In this document: in pieces, positions 28,550-37,705 of the stretch
Position numbering within the stretch: position 1 is the first letter of the stretch
Layout of the letters: every line of letters begins with the position of its first letter
DNA from: Rhodopseudomonas palustris
GTDB lineage: Bacteria; Pseudomonadota; Alphaproteobacteria; Rhizobiales; Xanthobacteraceae
Length of the DNA: 64,000 nucleotides
Direction of reading: 5' to 3'
Assembly (NCBI RefSeq): GCF_003591005.1
Contig: NZ_QYYD01000001.1
Coordinates: 310,001-374,000 of the forward strand
Program-made: the position numbers and the translations under genes
Notes under the pieces: generated by a model
Databases searched by the model: none
What the model saw: the letters and a program-made list of their open reading frames with translations, nothing else
Told to the model about the DNA's origin: nothing

Positions 28550-29716
28550 TCAGGCCGGCATCGGCCGCCGGATCAGCCGGCGGAAAGATGTGTTGAGGGC
28601 GTTGATCGCGTCGACAAGCTGCGATGGCGGCTCGATCACTACATTCCGGTGGATCAGCCAGACGCTGATGGCGATCGCCGCGGCGAGCAGCAGATACTGC
28701 AGTCCCGCAACGTAAGGCGTCTGGTTGGCAATCACCGACAACGCGAAACCGATCAGCCGGATCACGAACGCGCAAAGGACCGCGCCGACCATCGAGAAGT
28801 TCCGGCTCTGCCGCGTGGTACGGGCGAGGCCGAGAAACGCGAAGGTGACCGCCGCGAAGAAGAACGGATAGATCGGTGCCAGCAGGCGGTCGTGCATCTC
28901 GGATCGGAATTGCGTCGGCAATTGCTTGAGCAGCGGATCGTTCGGGTCCGGCCAGATCAGCTCCCATAGATAGTGCTCGCGAATCCCGTAGGCGACATCG
29001 CGGGCGCGCGAGAACTTCGACATGTCGAACGCATAGCGGCTGAACGCCACCAGGGCCGGCTCCTGCTGGTTGCCCTGGAAGCGTTCGAGATGACCGTCAT
29101 CGAGCACCAGGAACGAGCCGTCTTTGTTCTTCACCACCGTCCCGTGGTCGGCGATGATGCTGATGCGGTCGTTGGGATCGCGGCGGTCGTCGATGAAAAC
29201 GCCGACCAACAGACCGCCGGGCTGGCGCTCGCGCACCCGGATGGTCAGGTTTTGCTCGAGCTGCGCGAACCGTCCCGGCTGCAGCACGTTGGCGAGCACA
29301 TCGGCGGTGATCTCGCTGTCCCAGCGCGCGATTCGGCGCAGCCCATCGGGGGCGATGTAGGCGCCGATCAGAATGACGATAGCCGACACCACCATGGTGG
29401 CATACACAAAGGGGCGGAACAGCCGCAGCGGCGACAGGCCGGCTGCATTCATCACGATGATCTCGGAATCAGTGGCGAGGCGGTTCAGCGTATGCGCGAC
29501 CGCAATCATCAATGCCACCGGCGCGATGACCAGAATCAGCACCGGAACCGCAAGACCTGTCAGGCCCAGAAACGTCAGGATGGTCTGGCCCTGACTGGTC
29601 ATCAAGTCGATGCCGCGCAAGGCCTGCGTAATCCAGATCACGCCGGTGAGACTGGCCATCACCACCGCAAACGACGTCAGAGTCGTGCGGAAAATATAGC
29701 TATCGATGGAGCCCAT
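28550..29716 (-). CDS. lptF: LPS export permease LptF
   Basis: Partner permease of LptG. The 388-residue product begins MGSIDSYIFRTTLTSFAVVM and has the same six-helix plus periplasmic domain layout, including the conserved NAAGLSPLRLFRP loop. The frame continues upstream to 29869 with a Pro/Arg-rich extension unlike the family, so 29716 was chosen. It heads the lptF-lptG-lptD-surA-pdxA-rsmA run and diverges from pepA. Confidence 0.95.
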   Translation of the reverse strand: MGSIDSYIFRTTLTSFAVVMASLTGVIWITQALRGIDLMTSQGQTILTFLGLTGLAVPVLILVIAPVALMIAVAHTLNRLATDSEIIVMNAAGLSPLRLFRPFVYATMVVSAIVILIGAYIAPDGLRRIARWDSEITADVLANVLQPGRFAQLEQNLTIRVRERQPGGLLVGVFIDDRRDPNDRISIIADHGTVVKNKDGSFLVLDDGHLERFQGNQQEPALVAFSRYAFDMSKFSRARDVAYGIREHYLWELIWPDPNDPLLKQLPTQFRSEMHDRLLAPIYPFFFAAVTFAFLGLARTTRQSRNFSMVGAVLCAFVIRLIGFALSVIANQTPYVAGLQYLLLAAAIAISVWLIHRNVVIEPPSQLVDAINALNTSFRRLIRRPMPA

Positions 29717-30134
29717 CGGCCGGCGAAATCCCCGTGTGCCCGTCGACCGGCGCCAAGGACCCGAACGGATCCTCCCCATGGCAGCCGACCGGTCGGGCCG
29801 TCCCACGTTCGCATTACCATCTATCTGATCTGTCAACAAAATGGCTGACGGACGGCGGCATCTGGACATGGTTAATGTTGTTTAACTGTACCCCCGCGGC
29901 CACGATTTGGGGGGCCAAGGAGGTAAATTTCGATCCAAAGCTCCACTAAGGAGGGTGGCTGACGTCGTGTTGGCGCGTTGCGGTCGGCGGTCGATTCGGC
30001 GCGTTCGCGCCCGCGGACACGACGGGCTGATGCAGATGTCGGCTTGACTTGACGGCGCCGCGCTCCAAAACAACCGGTAGCATTTGTTTCTCGCCGGCTC
30101 CCGGCAACCCGCTCGCCCACCTGGAGGAATGCCC
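29717..30134. other. Divergent lptF/pepA intergenic region
   Basis: A 418-bp region without a convincing gene. TTGACA on the minus strand (29831-29836) could be an lptF -35 box, and TTGACT/TTGACG (30044-30054) could serve pepA, but neither has a good -10 at standard spacing. Two AAGGAGG strings (29918 and 29950) lie here without a start codon at proper distance. A small GTTAA...TTAAC palindrome lies at 29871-29886. Confidence 0.5.
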
Positions 30135-31637
30135 ATGTCCGACGCCGTCAAGGTCGGCTTCGTCCCGTTTTCTGCTGCCGCCCGCGGTACGCTGGTCGTG
30201 TTTTGCGACGAGGCGTTGAAGTTCGGAGCCGCTGCAAGCAAGGCGCTCGGCGAAGCGGCCGGCACCGTGAAGCGTGCTGCGGCGGCAAGCCGGTTCAAGG
30301 GCAAAGCGGGTTCGGCGCTGGACTTGCTGGCCCCCGAGGGACTGAAGCTCGGCCGGCTGATCGTGATCGGCGCCGGCAAGGCGACGGATCTCAAGGATTT
30401 CGACGTGCTCAAGCTCGGCGGCGCGGTCGCCGGCAAGATCGGCGCGGCCGACAGCGCTGTGACGGTGATCGGTGATCTGCCTGGCGGCGCGATGAATGCG
30501 GAGCAGGCGGCGTCGGTCGCCTCCGGCATTCTGCTCCGCGCCTACAAATTCGATCGTTACAAGACCAAGAAGAAGGACGACGAGCAGGAGCCGGTGAACA
30601 TCGCGGTATCGCTCGCGGTCGCCGATGTCGCCGCGGCCAAGAAGGCGTTCGCCTCGGCCGGCGCCGTGGTCGACGGCGTCGTGCTCGCCCGCGAGCTCGT
30701 CAATGAGCCGCCGAACGTGCTGTATCCGGACGAATTCGCCAAGCGCGCGGCGCAGCTCAAGAAGCTCGGCGTCGAAGTGCAGATCCTCGACGTGCCGGCG
30801 ATGACCCGTCTGAAGATGGGGGCGCTGCTCGGCGTGTCGCAGGGCTCCGAGCACGACGGCCGCACCGTGATCATGCGCTGGAACGGCGGCAAAAAGGGTG
30901 AGCAGCCGATCGCTTTCGTGGGCAAGGGCGTGTGCTTCGACACCGGCGGCATCTCGATCAAGCCAGCGGCCAGCATGGAAGACATGAAGGGCGACATGGG
31001 CGGCGCGGCCTGCGTCGTCGGCCTGATGCACGCGCTGGCGGCGCGCAAGGCCAAGGTCAACGTGGTCGGCGCGATCGGCCTCGTCGAGAACATGCCGGAC
31101 GGCAACGCGCAGCGGCCGGGCGACATCGTCACCTCGATGTCGGGACAGACCATCGAGATCATCAATACCGACGCCGAAGGCAGGCTCGTTCTGGCCGACG
31201 TGCTGTGGTACGTGGCGCAGAAGCACAAGCCGAAATTCATGGTCGATCTCGCGACGCTGACCGGCGCCATCATGGTGGCGCTCGGCACCGACCACGCCGG
31301 GCTGTTCTCCAACAACGACGAACTGGCGCAGCGGCTGACCGAGGTCGGCCTGTCGACCGGCGAGAAGGTGTGGCGGATGCCGCTGGGGCCGGAATACGAC
31401 AAGCAGATCGATTCTCAGTTCGCCGACATGAAGAACACCGGCTCGCGCAACGGCGGCTCGATCACCGCGGCGCAATTCCTGCAGCGTTTCGTCGACGGCA
31501 CGCCGTGGGCCCATCTCGATATCGCCGGCACCGCGATGGGCGCCCCAAAGACCGACATCAACCGCAGCTGGGGTTCGGGCTACGGCGTGCGATTGCTGAA
31601 CGCGCTCGTGGCGGAGTACTACGAAGCCAAGAAGTAG
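30135..31637 (+). CDS. pepA: Leucyl aminopeptidase (cytosol aminopeptidase)
   Basis: M17 metallopeptidase that removes N-terminal residues. The 500-residue product has the macro-like N-terminal domain and the catalytic domain with the M17 signature [12 protein letters not shown] and the metal-ligand region [20 protein letters not shown]. The ATG at 30135 is seven bases after GGAGG; the in-frame ATG at 30129 is too close to it. holC follows after 10 bp, the standard pepA-holC pair. Confidence 0.96.
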   Translation: MSDAVKVGFVPFSAAARGTLVVFCDEALKFGAAASKALGEAAGTVKRAAAASRFKGKAGSALDLLAPEGLKLGRLIVIGAGKATDLKDFDVLKLGGAVAGKIGAADSAVTVIGDLPGGAMNAEQAASVASGILLRAYKFDRYKTKKKDDEQEPVNIAVSLAVADVAAAKKAFASAGAVVDGVVLARELVNEPPNVLYPDEFAKRAAQLKKLGVEVQILDVPAMTRLKMGALLGVSQGSEHDGRTVIMRWNGGKKGEQPIAFVGKGVCFDTGGISIKPAASMEDMKGDMGGAACVVGLMHALAARKAKVNVVGAIGLVENMPDGNAQRPGDIVTSMSGQTIEIINTDAEGRLVLADVLWYVAQKHKPKFMVDLATLTGAIMVALGTDHAGLFSNNDELAQRLTEVGLSTGEKVWRMPLGPEYDKQIDSQFADMKNTGSRNGGSITAAQFLQRFVDGTPWAHLDIAGTAMGAPKTDINRSWGSGYGVRLLNALVAEYYEAKK

Positions 31638-31647
31638 TTCGGATGCG

Positions 31648-32100
31648 ATGACGGAAGTGCTGTTCTATCATCTGCAGGGACGGACCATCGAGCAGGTGCT
31701 GCCGCCGTTGCTCGAAAAATCGCTGGCGCGCGGCTGGCGCGTCGTCGTGCAGGCCGGGTCCGAAGAGCGCGCCGACGCCCTCGACGGCCACCTGTGGACC
31801 TATCGCGATGATTCGTTTTTGCCGCACGCGACCTGGCGAGTGGCCGATGCGGCGCAGCAGCCGATCCTACTGACCGCAGAGGACAGTAACCCGAACGCCG
31901 CGTCGGTGCGGTTTCTGCTCGACAATGCGGCGTTGCCGGTCGATGCGGAAAGCTACGAACGCATGGTGCTGCTGTTCGATGGCGACGATGACGACGCCGT
32001 GGCGATGGCGCGCGAGGCGTGGAAGCAGTGCAAGGCGAGGGGCTTCGAGGCGACCTACTGGCAGGCCGACGCCGACGGCCGCTGGCAGCGGCGGCAATAG
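31648..32100 (+). CDS. holC: DNA polymerase III chi subunit
   Basis: Clamp-loader accessory protein that links the polymerase to SSB. The 150-residue product starts MTEVLFYHLQGRTIEQVLPP and contains LWTYRDDSFLPHA, both typical of HolC. It is 10 bp after pepA and surely co-transcribed. Confidence 0.93.
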   Translation: MTEVLFYHLQGRTIEQVLPPLLEKSLARGWRVVVQAGSEERADALDGHLWTYRDDSFLPHATWRVADAAQQPILLTAEDSNPNAASVRFLLDNAALPVDAESYERMVLLFDGDDDDAVAMAREAWKQCKARGFEATYWQADADGRWQRRQ

Positions 32101-32176
32101 CCGGCGGTCGGCATTAACGATAGTGTGAAGCTCGGAGATGCAACCGCCACGGCGGTCACGGTCGTGCCGTAAATCG

Positions 32177-32728
32177 ATGTTTGGACAGATGCTTATGCCG
32201 CGGGATGGGACACAATCGATCGTGCAAGACAAGCTTAACTGCCGACCAGCGTTGCTCGCGCTGGTGCTGGCCGCGCCGCTGCTCGCCGGCTGTTCGAACG
32301 CGTCGGATTACTTCTCGCGTGACGCTGAATGGTTTTCGCGACCGGGTCGGGTGTTCATCAAGAATATCTCGATTGAAACTCCGCCACTGACGCCGGACAA
32401 GCCGGTGACGCCGGAGGACATGATCAGCGCTGACGGCGCCTGTCCCGGCATGGTGCCGCCCGGAACCGATCCAGCCGCGGCCGGCGATGCCACACCGCGC
32501 GGCGGCACGGTGGCGCTCGGTCACACTGAATGCGACGTTGCCCGTGGCCTTGGTACGCCGGACAATGTCGGCCTGTCCACCAATCCGCGCGGTGACCGCG
32601 TCGCGGTGCTGACCTATTCGAAGGGCCCGCGCGCCGGCATTTATACCTTCACGGCCGGTCGCCTGACCGACATCGAACGTGCGCCGCAGACCGCCGCCCA
32701 GCCTAAGGCGCCTCGGCGCAGGCACTGA
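32177..32728 (+). CDS. Predicted outer-membrane/periplasmic lipoprotein
   Basis: The product (up to 183 residues) has a signal peptide with lipobox LLAGC followed by SNASDYFSRDAEWFSRPGR, so it is likely lipid-anchored. The C-terminal half carries GHTECDVARGLGTPDNVGL and a VLTYSKGPRAGIYTFTAGRL block reminiscent of small outer-membrane (BamE/SmpA-like) lipoproteins, but this is not firm. Starts at 32177, 32189 or 32195 are all in frame and none has a strong ribosome site. Function unknown. Confidence 0.7.
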   Translation: MFGQMLMPRDGTQSIVQDKLNCRPALLALVLAAPLLAGCSNASDYFSRDAEWFSRPGRVFIKNISIETPPLTPDKPVTPEDMISADGACPGMVPPGTDPAAAGDATPRGGTVALGHTECDVARGLGTPDNVGLSTNPRGDRVAVLTYSKGPRAGIYTFTAGRLTDIERAPQTAAQPKAPRRRH

Positions 32729-32937
32729 GCCGATCCAGCATTCCGGGGCGTGCGCAGTTCACGGCCTCGGGATCAGCAAGTGGCCGCTCCGAAAACGCTT
32801 CGCGTACCAACTTCGAGCGTTTGGATCGCGATCTGCGCGTCTCACGACATGTGGGGCGCCGATCCTTTATTCCGCGTAGGTGTCCGAGGTACTGAACCAA
32901 AACGCGTCCGATCAATTGATATCCTGAGAGGTGGAGC

Positions 32938-33102
32938 ATGCTCACCAGCAAGCGATCGACGCGGTTAGTTGGAATGGCTCAGGCATTGCGTTGGCTGCGC
33001 ACTGGTGCGCCGGGCGGCAAGACGCCGGCGCAAGGCCGGCCGCAGAGCGAGCGCAAGCTGCGCGCCAACGCTGCCCCGCGGGCCCGGACGCGACAGGCCT
33101 GA
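32938..33102 (+). CDS. Possible 54-residue basic protein
   Basis: A short frame starting MLTSKRSTRLVGMAQALRWL with a very basic C-terminal half (net charge strongly positive, ending RARTRQA). GAGG lies six bases before the ATG, a good ribosome site, and the stop is 8 bp before the phosphodiesterase start, suggesting coupling. No family is recognised. The remaining 209 bp back to the lipoprotein gene show nothing further. Confidence 0.35.
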   Translation: MLTSKRSTRLVGMAQALRWLRTGAPGGKTPAQGRPQSERKLRANAAPRARTRQA

Positions 33103-33109
33103 CGTCCGG

Positions 33110-33574
33110 ATGGTCCTGGTCGGCGTGATCTCGGACACGCACGGGCTGCTGCGGCCCGAGGCACTGTCCCGCTTGACCGGCGTCGACGCCATCATCCACG
33201 CCGGCGACATCGGCGATGTCGCCATCATCGACGCCCTGCGCGCACTTGCGCCGGTGACGGCGATCCGCGGCAATATCGACCGCGGCGCCTGGGCGCGTGT
33301 CTTTCCGGAGACCGAACGGCTGCAGGTCGCCGGCCGGACGCTGTACGTGCTGCACGACCTCAAGACCCTGTCGATTGATCCGGCGCCAGCCGGAATCGAC
33401 GTGGTCATCAGCGGCCACTCTCATGTGCCGAAGGTCGAGACGCATGGCGGCGTGCTGATGCTCAATCCTGGAAGCGCAGGCCCGCGCCGCTTCAAGCTGC
33501 CGATTACTCTGGCGACGCTACGGATCGGGGACGGGCCAATTCGCGCGGAGATCCATGATTTGATGAACGGGTGA
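33110..33574 (+). CDS. YfcE/MJ0936-type metallophosphodiesterase
   Basis: Calcineurin-like phosphodiesterase. The 154-residue product has the full metal-binding set: ISDTHG at 7-12, HAGDIGD, RGNID and SGHSHVPK. The family cleaves small phosphodiesters in vitro; the natural substrate is usually unknown. The start MVLVGVISDTHG puts the first motif at the normal place; the longer frame from 32969 reads Arg-rich non-family sequence. Confidence 0.92.
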   Translation: MVLVGVISDTHGLLRPEALSRLTGVDAIIHAGDIGDVAIIDALRALAPVTAIRGNIDRGAWARVFPETERLQVAGRTLYVLHDLKTLSIDPAPAGIDVVISGHSHVPKVETHGGVLMLNPGSAGPRRFKLPITLATLRIGDGPIRAEIHDLMNG

Positions 33575-33636
33575 GGGCGGGGCGAACTCGAACTCATCCC
33601 CACCCCGGCAATGGGTTTGCACCAGGCCTGGAGCCC

Positions 33637-34383
33637 TCATTCGAGCGTCGGCAGCGGGCTCTTCATTCCGATCAGGATCTGATTGCATTCGTCGCGGATG
33701 CCGTAGTCCATGTTTTCAAATGTCTGCATGATGAACCACAACCCCGACGCGCGCGCGAGGAGTGCCGCGATGTCGTATCCCCAGTCAACAGTGACGAGAG
33801 CCCCGTCTCCGCTGACCGGATTGCCGTGATACTCAGCCGAGAGGATGAATTCGATCGCCCCGTCGCCGGTCAAGCGAGCTCTCCGCTGGCTGGGGTTGAA
33901 TTTTCTGACAACGGGGACCGACATGATCGTCGCTCCGCCTGGTCGCAGCGTTCTGGCGATTTCGGCGATGGCTTTGAATGGATCGAAGATGTGCTCGAAG
34001 ACGTCCTGAGTGACGACCAGGTCGAAGGATTCGTCGGCGAACGTTTGTCGCTCCAGGTTCTGGACGATGTATTTCTTGCAGGGCAGCCTGGTGCCATCGA
34101 CGATCTCGCCGGGTGAAAGATTGGGATCGTACTGTGAGGCCGTGTAGTTTTTGCATTCCGCTGTCAGCCGTCGGCTGACGAGATCCCAGCCGGGCGAACT
34201 CTCGTGGACCGATAGTTCACGCCATTTCGGGCGGAAGCGGTTCAAGGCGAACCACAGCGCGCGCTGGCGAGGCCCCGACTGACATTCGCTGCACTGCAGG
34301 GATCGGTAGAAGTCGGGCTTCGACATTTGAAATGTCACCTGCCTCTCGCAGATAGGGCAAAATCCAGAGATCTGCGGTTGCAT
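33637..34383 (-). CDS. SAM-dependent methyltransferase with N-terminal zinc-ribbon-like motif
   Basis: The 248-residue product has two Cys pairs near the N-terminus (CPIC and CSEC) that could bind zinc, then a class I methyltransferase core with FDLVVTQDVFEHIFDPFKAI and LRPGGATIMSVP. The usual glycine-rich SAM loop is weak (VHESSPGWDLVSRRL), as in methyltransferases of polysaccharide clusters. GGAAGGGA precedes the ATG at 34383. Substrate unknown; it stands alone between unrelated genes and could be acquired. Confidence 0.82.
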   Translation of the reverse strand: MQPQISGFCPICERQVTFQMSKPDFYRSLQCSECQSGPRQRALWFALNRFRPKWRELSVHESSPGWDLVSRRLTAECKNYTASQYDPNLSPGEIVDGTRLPCKKYIVQNLERQTFADESFDLVVTQDVFEHIFDPFKAIAEIARTLRPGGATIMSVPVVRKFNPSQRRARLTGDGAIEFILSAEYHGNPVSGDGALVTVDWGYDIAALLARASGLWFIMQTFENMDYGIRDECNQILIGMKSPLPTLE

Positions 34384-34558
34384 GACTGTCCCTTCCGCAC
34401 CGATCAAGATCGAGGACCGCTGATATCACAGACGGCCGAATGCACAATCGCGGCGACCATAGTGCATTTCCCGGAGCGGTGCACCACCACTTGACCGTGG
34501 ACGCGGCAGCGCCAAAGAACATCTCGGAGACGATTGTCAGCGAACCGCAGAGGGATCG

Positions 34559-34903
34559 ATGCCGCATCTCGTGATTGACTATTCGGGCGATCATCTCGGC
34601 CGCGACCGCGTGGCCGCCGTGATGGAGCAACTCGCAATTGCTGCCGCGGCGACCGGCGTGATGAATGCGGCCGACATCAAGGTGCGGGCGCGCGGCTTCG
34701 ACGACTATCTGGTCGCCGGCCGGCGCGACAGCTTCGTGCATCTTGCCGTGTACCTGCTGAGCGGCCGCACGCCGGAGCAGAAGGAGACGCTCAGCATCGC
34801 GCTCCGTCGGACGCTGGTCGAGCATTGCCCGGATATTACCAGCCTGAGCGTCGACATCCGCGACATGGATCCGGTGGCTTACAAGAAACGGCTGAAGGCG
34901 TGA
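34559..34903 (+). CDS. 5-carboxymethyl-2-hydroxymuconate isomerase family protein
   Basis: The 114-residue product begins MPHLVIDYSGD; after Met removal Pro1 would be the catalytic base of this tautomerase-like family (HpcD/HpaF), used in homoprotocatechuate meta-cleavage. The conserved DIKVRARGFDDYLVAG segment supports the match. No other meta-cleavage gene is nearby, so its actual pathway is open. Confidence 0.85.
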   Translation: MPHLVIDYSGDHLGRDRVAAVMEQLAIAAAATGVMNAADIKVRARGFDDYLVAGRRDSFVHLAVYLLSGRTPEQKETLSIALRRTLVEHCPDITSLSVDIRDMDPVAYKKRLKA

Positions 34904-34929
34904 GGCGCGCGTCGCGTCGGGGGCGGGGG

Positions 34930-34986
34930 GAGCGCAGCAAGCCGACGCGGCGCGCACGACGTGCCGCGATGGTCTTTGCTGCGCTC
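34930..34986. repeat. Imperfect intergenic palindrome
   Basis: GAGCGCAGCAA (34930-34940) and TTGCTGCGCTC (34976-34986) are exact reverse complements, 35 bases apart, between converging genes. It resembles a decayed copy of the palindrome at 37819-37875. Confidence 0.45.
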
Positions 34987-35020
34987 AGCCGGATGCTTAA
35001 CTTCAACACCTCCGCTCGTC

Positions 35021-36103
35021 TCAGCGATCGATCATGCGGAAGCCGACGACGCCGTCATCGGCGTCGAACAGATAGTCGAACGCGTTGAGGGCGTGGACGC
35101 TGGTGTTGACGAAGGTCGGGCGGTTTTCGCCGCCGACCAGCACGATGCGCTCGGGTGCGGCGGGGTTGGCCGGGTCGCCGGCGGCAAAGCCGTAGCCCGG
35201 CGGATGCGCGGCCTCGCTCTCGCCGAAGCGGATCGACAGCCGCGCGCCGGGCGCGATGGTGCGGCCGCGCTCGCCCTCCGTGGTGCGATCGGCCATGCGG
35301 TCCGGCGGCAGGGTCAGATACATCACCGACACGCCGGTATCGATCAGCGCGGTGCCGCAGGCCGGGGCGGCGCCTTCCAGCGTGATGCAGGCCGGCAGCG
35401 GGCCCCAGTCGCGGCCGTCGGCGGCGCGCTGCAACTGCACGAAGTGATAGGTGCCGCGGGTGTTGGCGGCGGTCAGGCCGACATGGACGCCGGCGCGCGT
35501 CACCACATAGCCGCGCCGCAGCGCGCCGGGCGCGCCCATGCTGCCCATACCGGGCAGGTTGAGGAACGGGTTCTTGTCCGGCGTGCTCTGGCTCTGGTGA
35601 TCGCCCTCGCGGGCGAAGCCGATCCCCAGCATGGCCACGTGGCGCGGCGCGTCGCTCGGCTCGCAGTTACGCGCGTTGGGCACGCAGTCGATCCGCTCCA
35701 CCGCGAGCACGGCGATCGGCTTGGTGGTCACGCTCTGATCATTGGCGCCGCCGATGGTGACGCGGGTCTCGACCCAGCGGCCGCGCATGATCCGGCCGGA
35801 GCTCGAATAGGTCAGCGTGCCGGGGCCGATCTGGCGCAGGCCGTCGATGTTCGGAATGCTCGAGGCCGCGACCACGATGCCGGTCGAGCCGGTGTCCATC
35901 ACCGCGCGCACCGGCTCTCCGCCGAAACTCATCAGCAGCGTCGGCGGGGCGCCGCGCGGCTCGGCCTCGTTGTCGTTGAGATAGCGCAGATAGGTCCCGC
36001 CCTCGCGGGCCTCGTAGCGCGGCTGGGCGGCGCCGGGCTGGGCCAGGCAGGCCAGCGCCACGGCAATGCCGAAGCAGGAGATGGTTTTCGCGACGTCCAC
36101 CAA
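35021..36103 (-). CDS. Secreted pepsin-like protein with two DTG motifs
   Basis: The 360-residue product has a signal peptide (about 1-26) and two aspartic-protease motifs: VMDTGSTGIVV (Asp70) and LIDTGVSVMYL (Asp255). Their 185-residue spacing matches two-lobed pepsins (Asp32/Asp215), suggesting a periplasmic or secreted aspartic peptidase, or a catalytically altered relative. Four Cys lie in the exported part. The frame begins with TTG at 36103 (GTG at 36100), nine bases after GGGAG; no ATG is suitable. A 22-bp palindrome lies just upstream. The fold is inferred from motifs only. Confidence 0.75.
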   Translation of the reverse strand: MVDVAKTISCFGIAVALACLAQPGAAQPRYEAREGGTYLRYLNDNEAEPRGAPPTLLMSFGGEPVRAVMDTGSTGIVVAASSIPNIDGLRQIGPGTLTYSSSGRIMRGRWVETRVTIGGANDQSVTTKPIAVLAVERIDCVPNARNCEPSDAPRHVAMLGIGFAREGDHQSQSTPDKNPFLNLPGMGSMGAPGALRRGYVVTRAGVHVGLTAANTRGTYHFVQLQRAADGRDWGPLPACITLEGAAPACGTALIDTGVSVMYLTLPPDRMADRTTEGERGRTIAPGARLSIRFGESEAAHPPGYGFAAGDPANPAAPERIVLVGGENRPTFVNTSVHALNAFDYLFDADDGVVGFRMIDR

Positions 36104-36129
36104 AGTCGATCACTCCCTCGCTGAGATGC

Positions 36130-36151
36130 CCAGCTATCATTTGATAGTTGG
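36130..36151 (-). promoter_or_regulatory. Candidate operator palindrome
   Basis: CCAGCTATCA (36130-36139), TT, TGATAGTTGG (36142-36151): a 22-bp palindrome with one mismatched pair and a perfect 14-bp core CTATCATTTGATAG. It is AT-rich in a GC-rich region and lies 27 bases upstream of the pepsin-like gene start. The regulator is unknown. Confidence 0.45.
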
Positions 36152-36256
36152 GCCGTTGCGCGGGAGCTTACAAGTCAGAGTTTACGACATCCTCGGCGGC
36201 GCTCGAACAATTCGAACGAATTCGTCAAGCGCGCCTGGGTGGACAAGGCGCGGAAG

Positions 36257-36336
36257 CGTAGCCCGCATGAGCGACGCGACATGCGGGAATTCTGAGGCGT
36301 GGGGTCCCGCGTATCGCTGCGCTCACGCGGGCTACG
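36257..36336. repeat. Palindromic repeat, copy A
   Basis: Left arm 36257-36288 (CGTAGCCCGCATGAGCG...) and right arm 36305-36336 (...GCTCACGCGGGCTACG) form a long imperfect inverted repeat. Diverged copy of the family at 38409, 39780, 40557, 41232, 41360 and 41837. Confidence 0.8.
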
Positions 36337-36343
36337 GAGCTAC

Positions 36344-36370
36344 GAAGCCGGCGCGCGGGGCGCCGGCTTC
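36344..36370 (-). terminator. Terminator after the Mn catalase fusion gene
   Basis: A perfect 11-bp stem, GAAGCCGGCGC (36344-36354) with GCGCCGGCTTC (36360-36370), loop of 5. On the minus strand it begins 10 bases after the stop at 36380 and is followed by a short T-containing tail (CGTAGC). Confidence 0.65.
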
Positions 36371-36379
36371 GCTTCAGCC

Positions 36380-37660
36380 TCAGGCGTCGAGCTCGGTTTG
36401 CTCGATTGCGGCCGGCATTCTGGCGACCGACATCAAGGTGCGGGCGACCTGGTTGAGCAGCTGATCGGCGTTCTGCTCCTCGGCCAGCGAGGTGGTGAGC
36501 AGCGCGACGATCGCCGAATGGCGCAGCTGCTGCGCGAGATTCTTCGCGGTGGTATAGGCGGAGATCTCGTAGTGCTCGACCCGCTGCGCGGCGCCGATCA
36601 GGCCGAGATCGGCGGCGGCGTCGGACTTGGCTTCGCCTTCCGCCATCACTTCCTCGCCTTCCTCGACGAGCCCCATCATGCCCTTGCACGGCTTGGCGCG
36701 CGCCGGCGCGCCGAGCAGCGACAGGCTTTCGGTGAGGCGCTCGACCTGCTGCTCGGTCTCCTGCAGATGCAACTCGAACAATTCGCGCAAGCGGTCGAAC
36801 CGCGCGGCCTTGATCATCTTGGGCAGCGCCTTCAGCACCTGCTTTTCGGCGTGGAGGATGTCGCGCAGCTCGTCGACCAGGAGCTCGTTCATCTCCTCGT
36901 CGCCGGGCGGCGGCGCGCTCTCGGCGATGATCGGCGTCGCGTCGTCGGCGGCGGGCTGCTGCAGCGCAGGCGAGGACACGTATTCCCAGTCGCCGCCCTC
37001 GTTCCACGGTCCGCGCGTATCGATCTCGCCTTCGTCGCCGGCGCCGGTGGAATCGTTGAAGTACTGATCGACCAGCCCCGGCGTCGGCGCGATCGCGCCG
37101 ATCGAGAACGCGGGCTTCTTCATGCTTTCCAGCGCGGCGGCGAACGCCTTCATGTGGGTGATTTCGCGCGTCATCAGGAATTGCAGCGCGTCCTTGGTGC
37201 CGGAATCGTCGCAGAAATTGATCAGCCGTTCATAGACGATCTTGGCGCGCGCTTCGGCGGCGATGTTGCTACGCAGATCGACGTCGAGCTCGCCGGTGAT
37301 CTTCAGATAGTCCGCGGTCCAGGGATTGCCCTGCGAGTTGAACAGATTGACGCCGCCGCCGCCGGCGATCGCGATCAGCGGATCGGCCTCGGCGGCCTGG
37401 CGGTCGAATTTCGACGGCTTCAGATGCATCCGCGCCAGGCAGCCGACCACTTCGAGATGGCTGAGCTCCTCGGTGCCGATATCCATCAGCAGATCCTTGC
37501 GGTCCGGATCCTCGCAATTGAGCCCCTGGATCGAGTACTGCATCGCGGCCGCGAGCTCGCCATTGGCGCCGCCGAACTGCTCGAGCAGCATGTTGCCGAA
37601 GCGGACGTCGGGTTCGTCGACGCGGACGGTGAACATCAGTTTCTTGACGTGGTGATACAT
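36380..37660 (-). CDS. Manganese catalase fused to a DUF892 (YciE/YciF) ferritin-like domain
   Basis: The 426-residue product has two parts. Residues 1 to about 235 are a dimanganese catalase: LLEQFGGANGELAAAMQY, DIGTEELSHLEVVG, EARAKIVYERL and REITHMKAFAAAL supply the Glu/His metal ligands. After a Pro/Ala-rich linker, residues about 255-420 are a DUF892 domain (LRDILHAEKQVLKALPKM; HLQETEQQVERL; AAQRVEHYEISAYTTAKNLA). The first half should destroy hydrogen peroxide; DUF892 proteins are stress-induced ferritin-like proteins of unknown activity. A likely EcfG-type promoter lies upstream. Confidence 0.92.
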   Translation of the reverse strand: MYHHVKKLMFTVRVDEPDVRFGNMLLEQFGGANGELAAAMQYSIQGLNCEDPDRKDLLMDIGTEELSHLEVVGCLARMHLKPSKFDRQAAEADPLIAIAGGGGVNLFNSQGNPWTADYLKITGELDVDLRSNIAAEARAKIVYERLINFCDDSGTKDALQFLMTREITHMKAFAAALESMKKPAFSIGAIAPTPGLVDQYFNDSTGAGDEGEIDTRGPWNEGGDWEYVSSPALQQPAADDATPIIAESAPPPGDEEMNELLVDELRDILHAEKQVLKALPKMIKAARFDRLRELFELHLQETEQQVERLTESLSLLGAPARAKPCKGMMGLVEEGEEVMAEGEAKSDAAADLGLIGAAQRVEHYEISAYTTAKNLAQQLRHSAIVALLTTSLAEEQNADQLLNQVARTLMSVARMPAAIEQTELDA

Positions 37661-37705
37661 GGCGGACTTTCTGTGTCGAACTGACGGAAAGAAGAAGCCG
37701 GGCTC

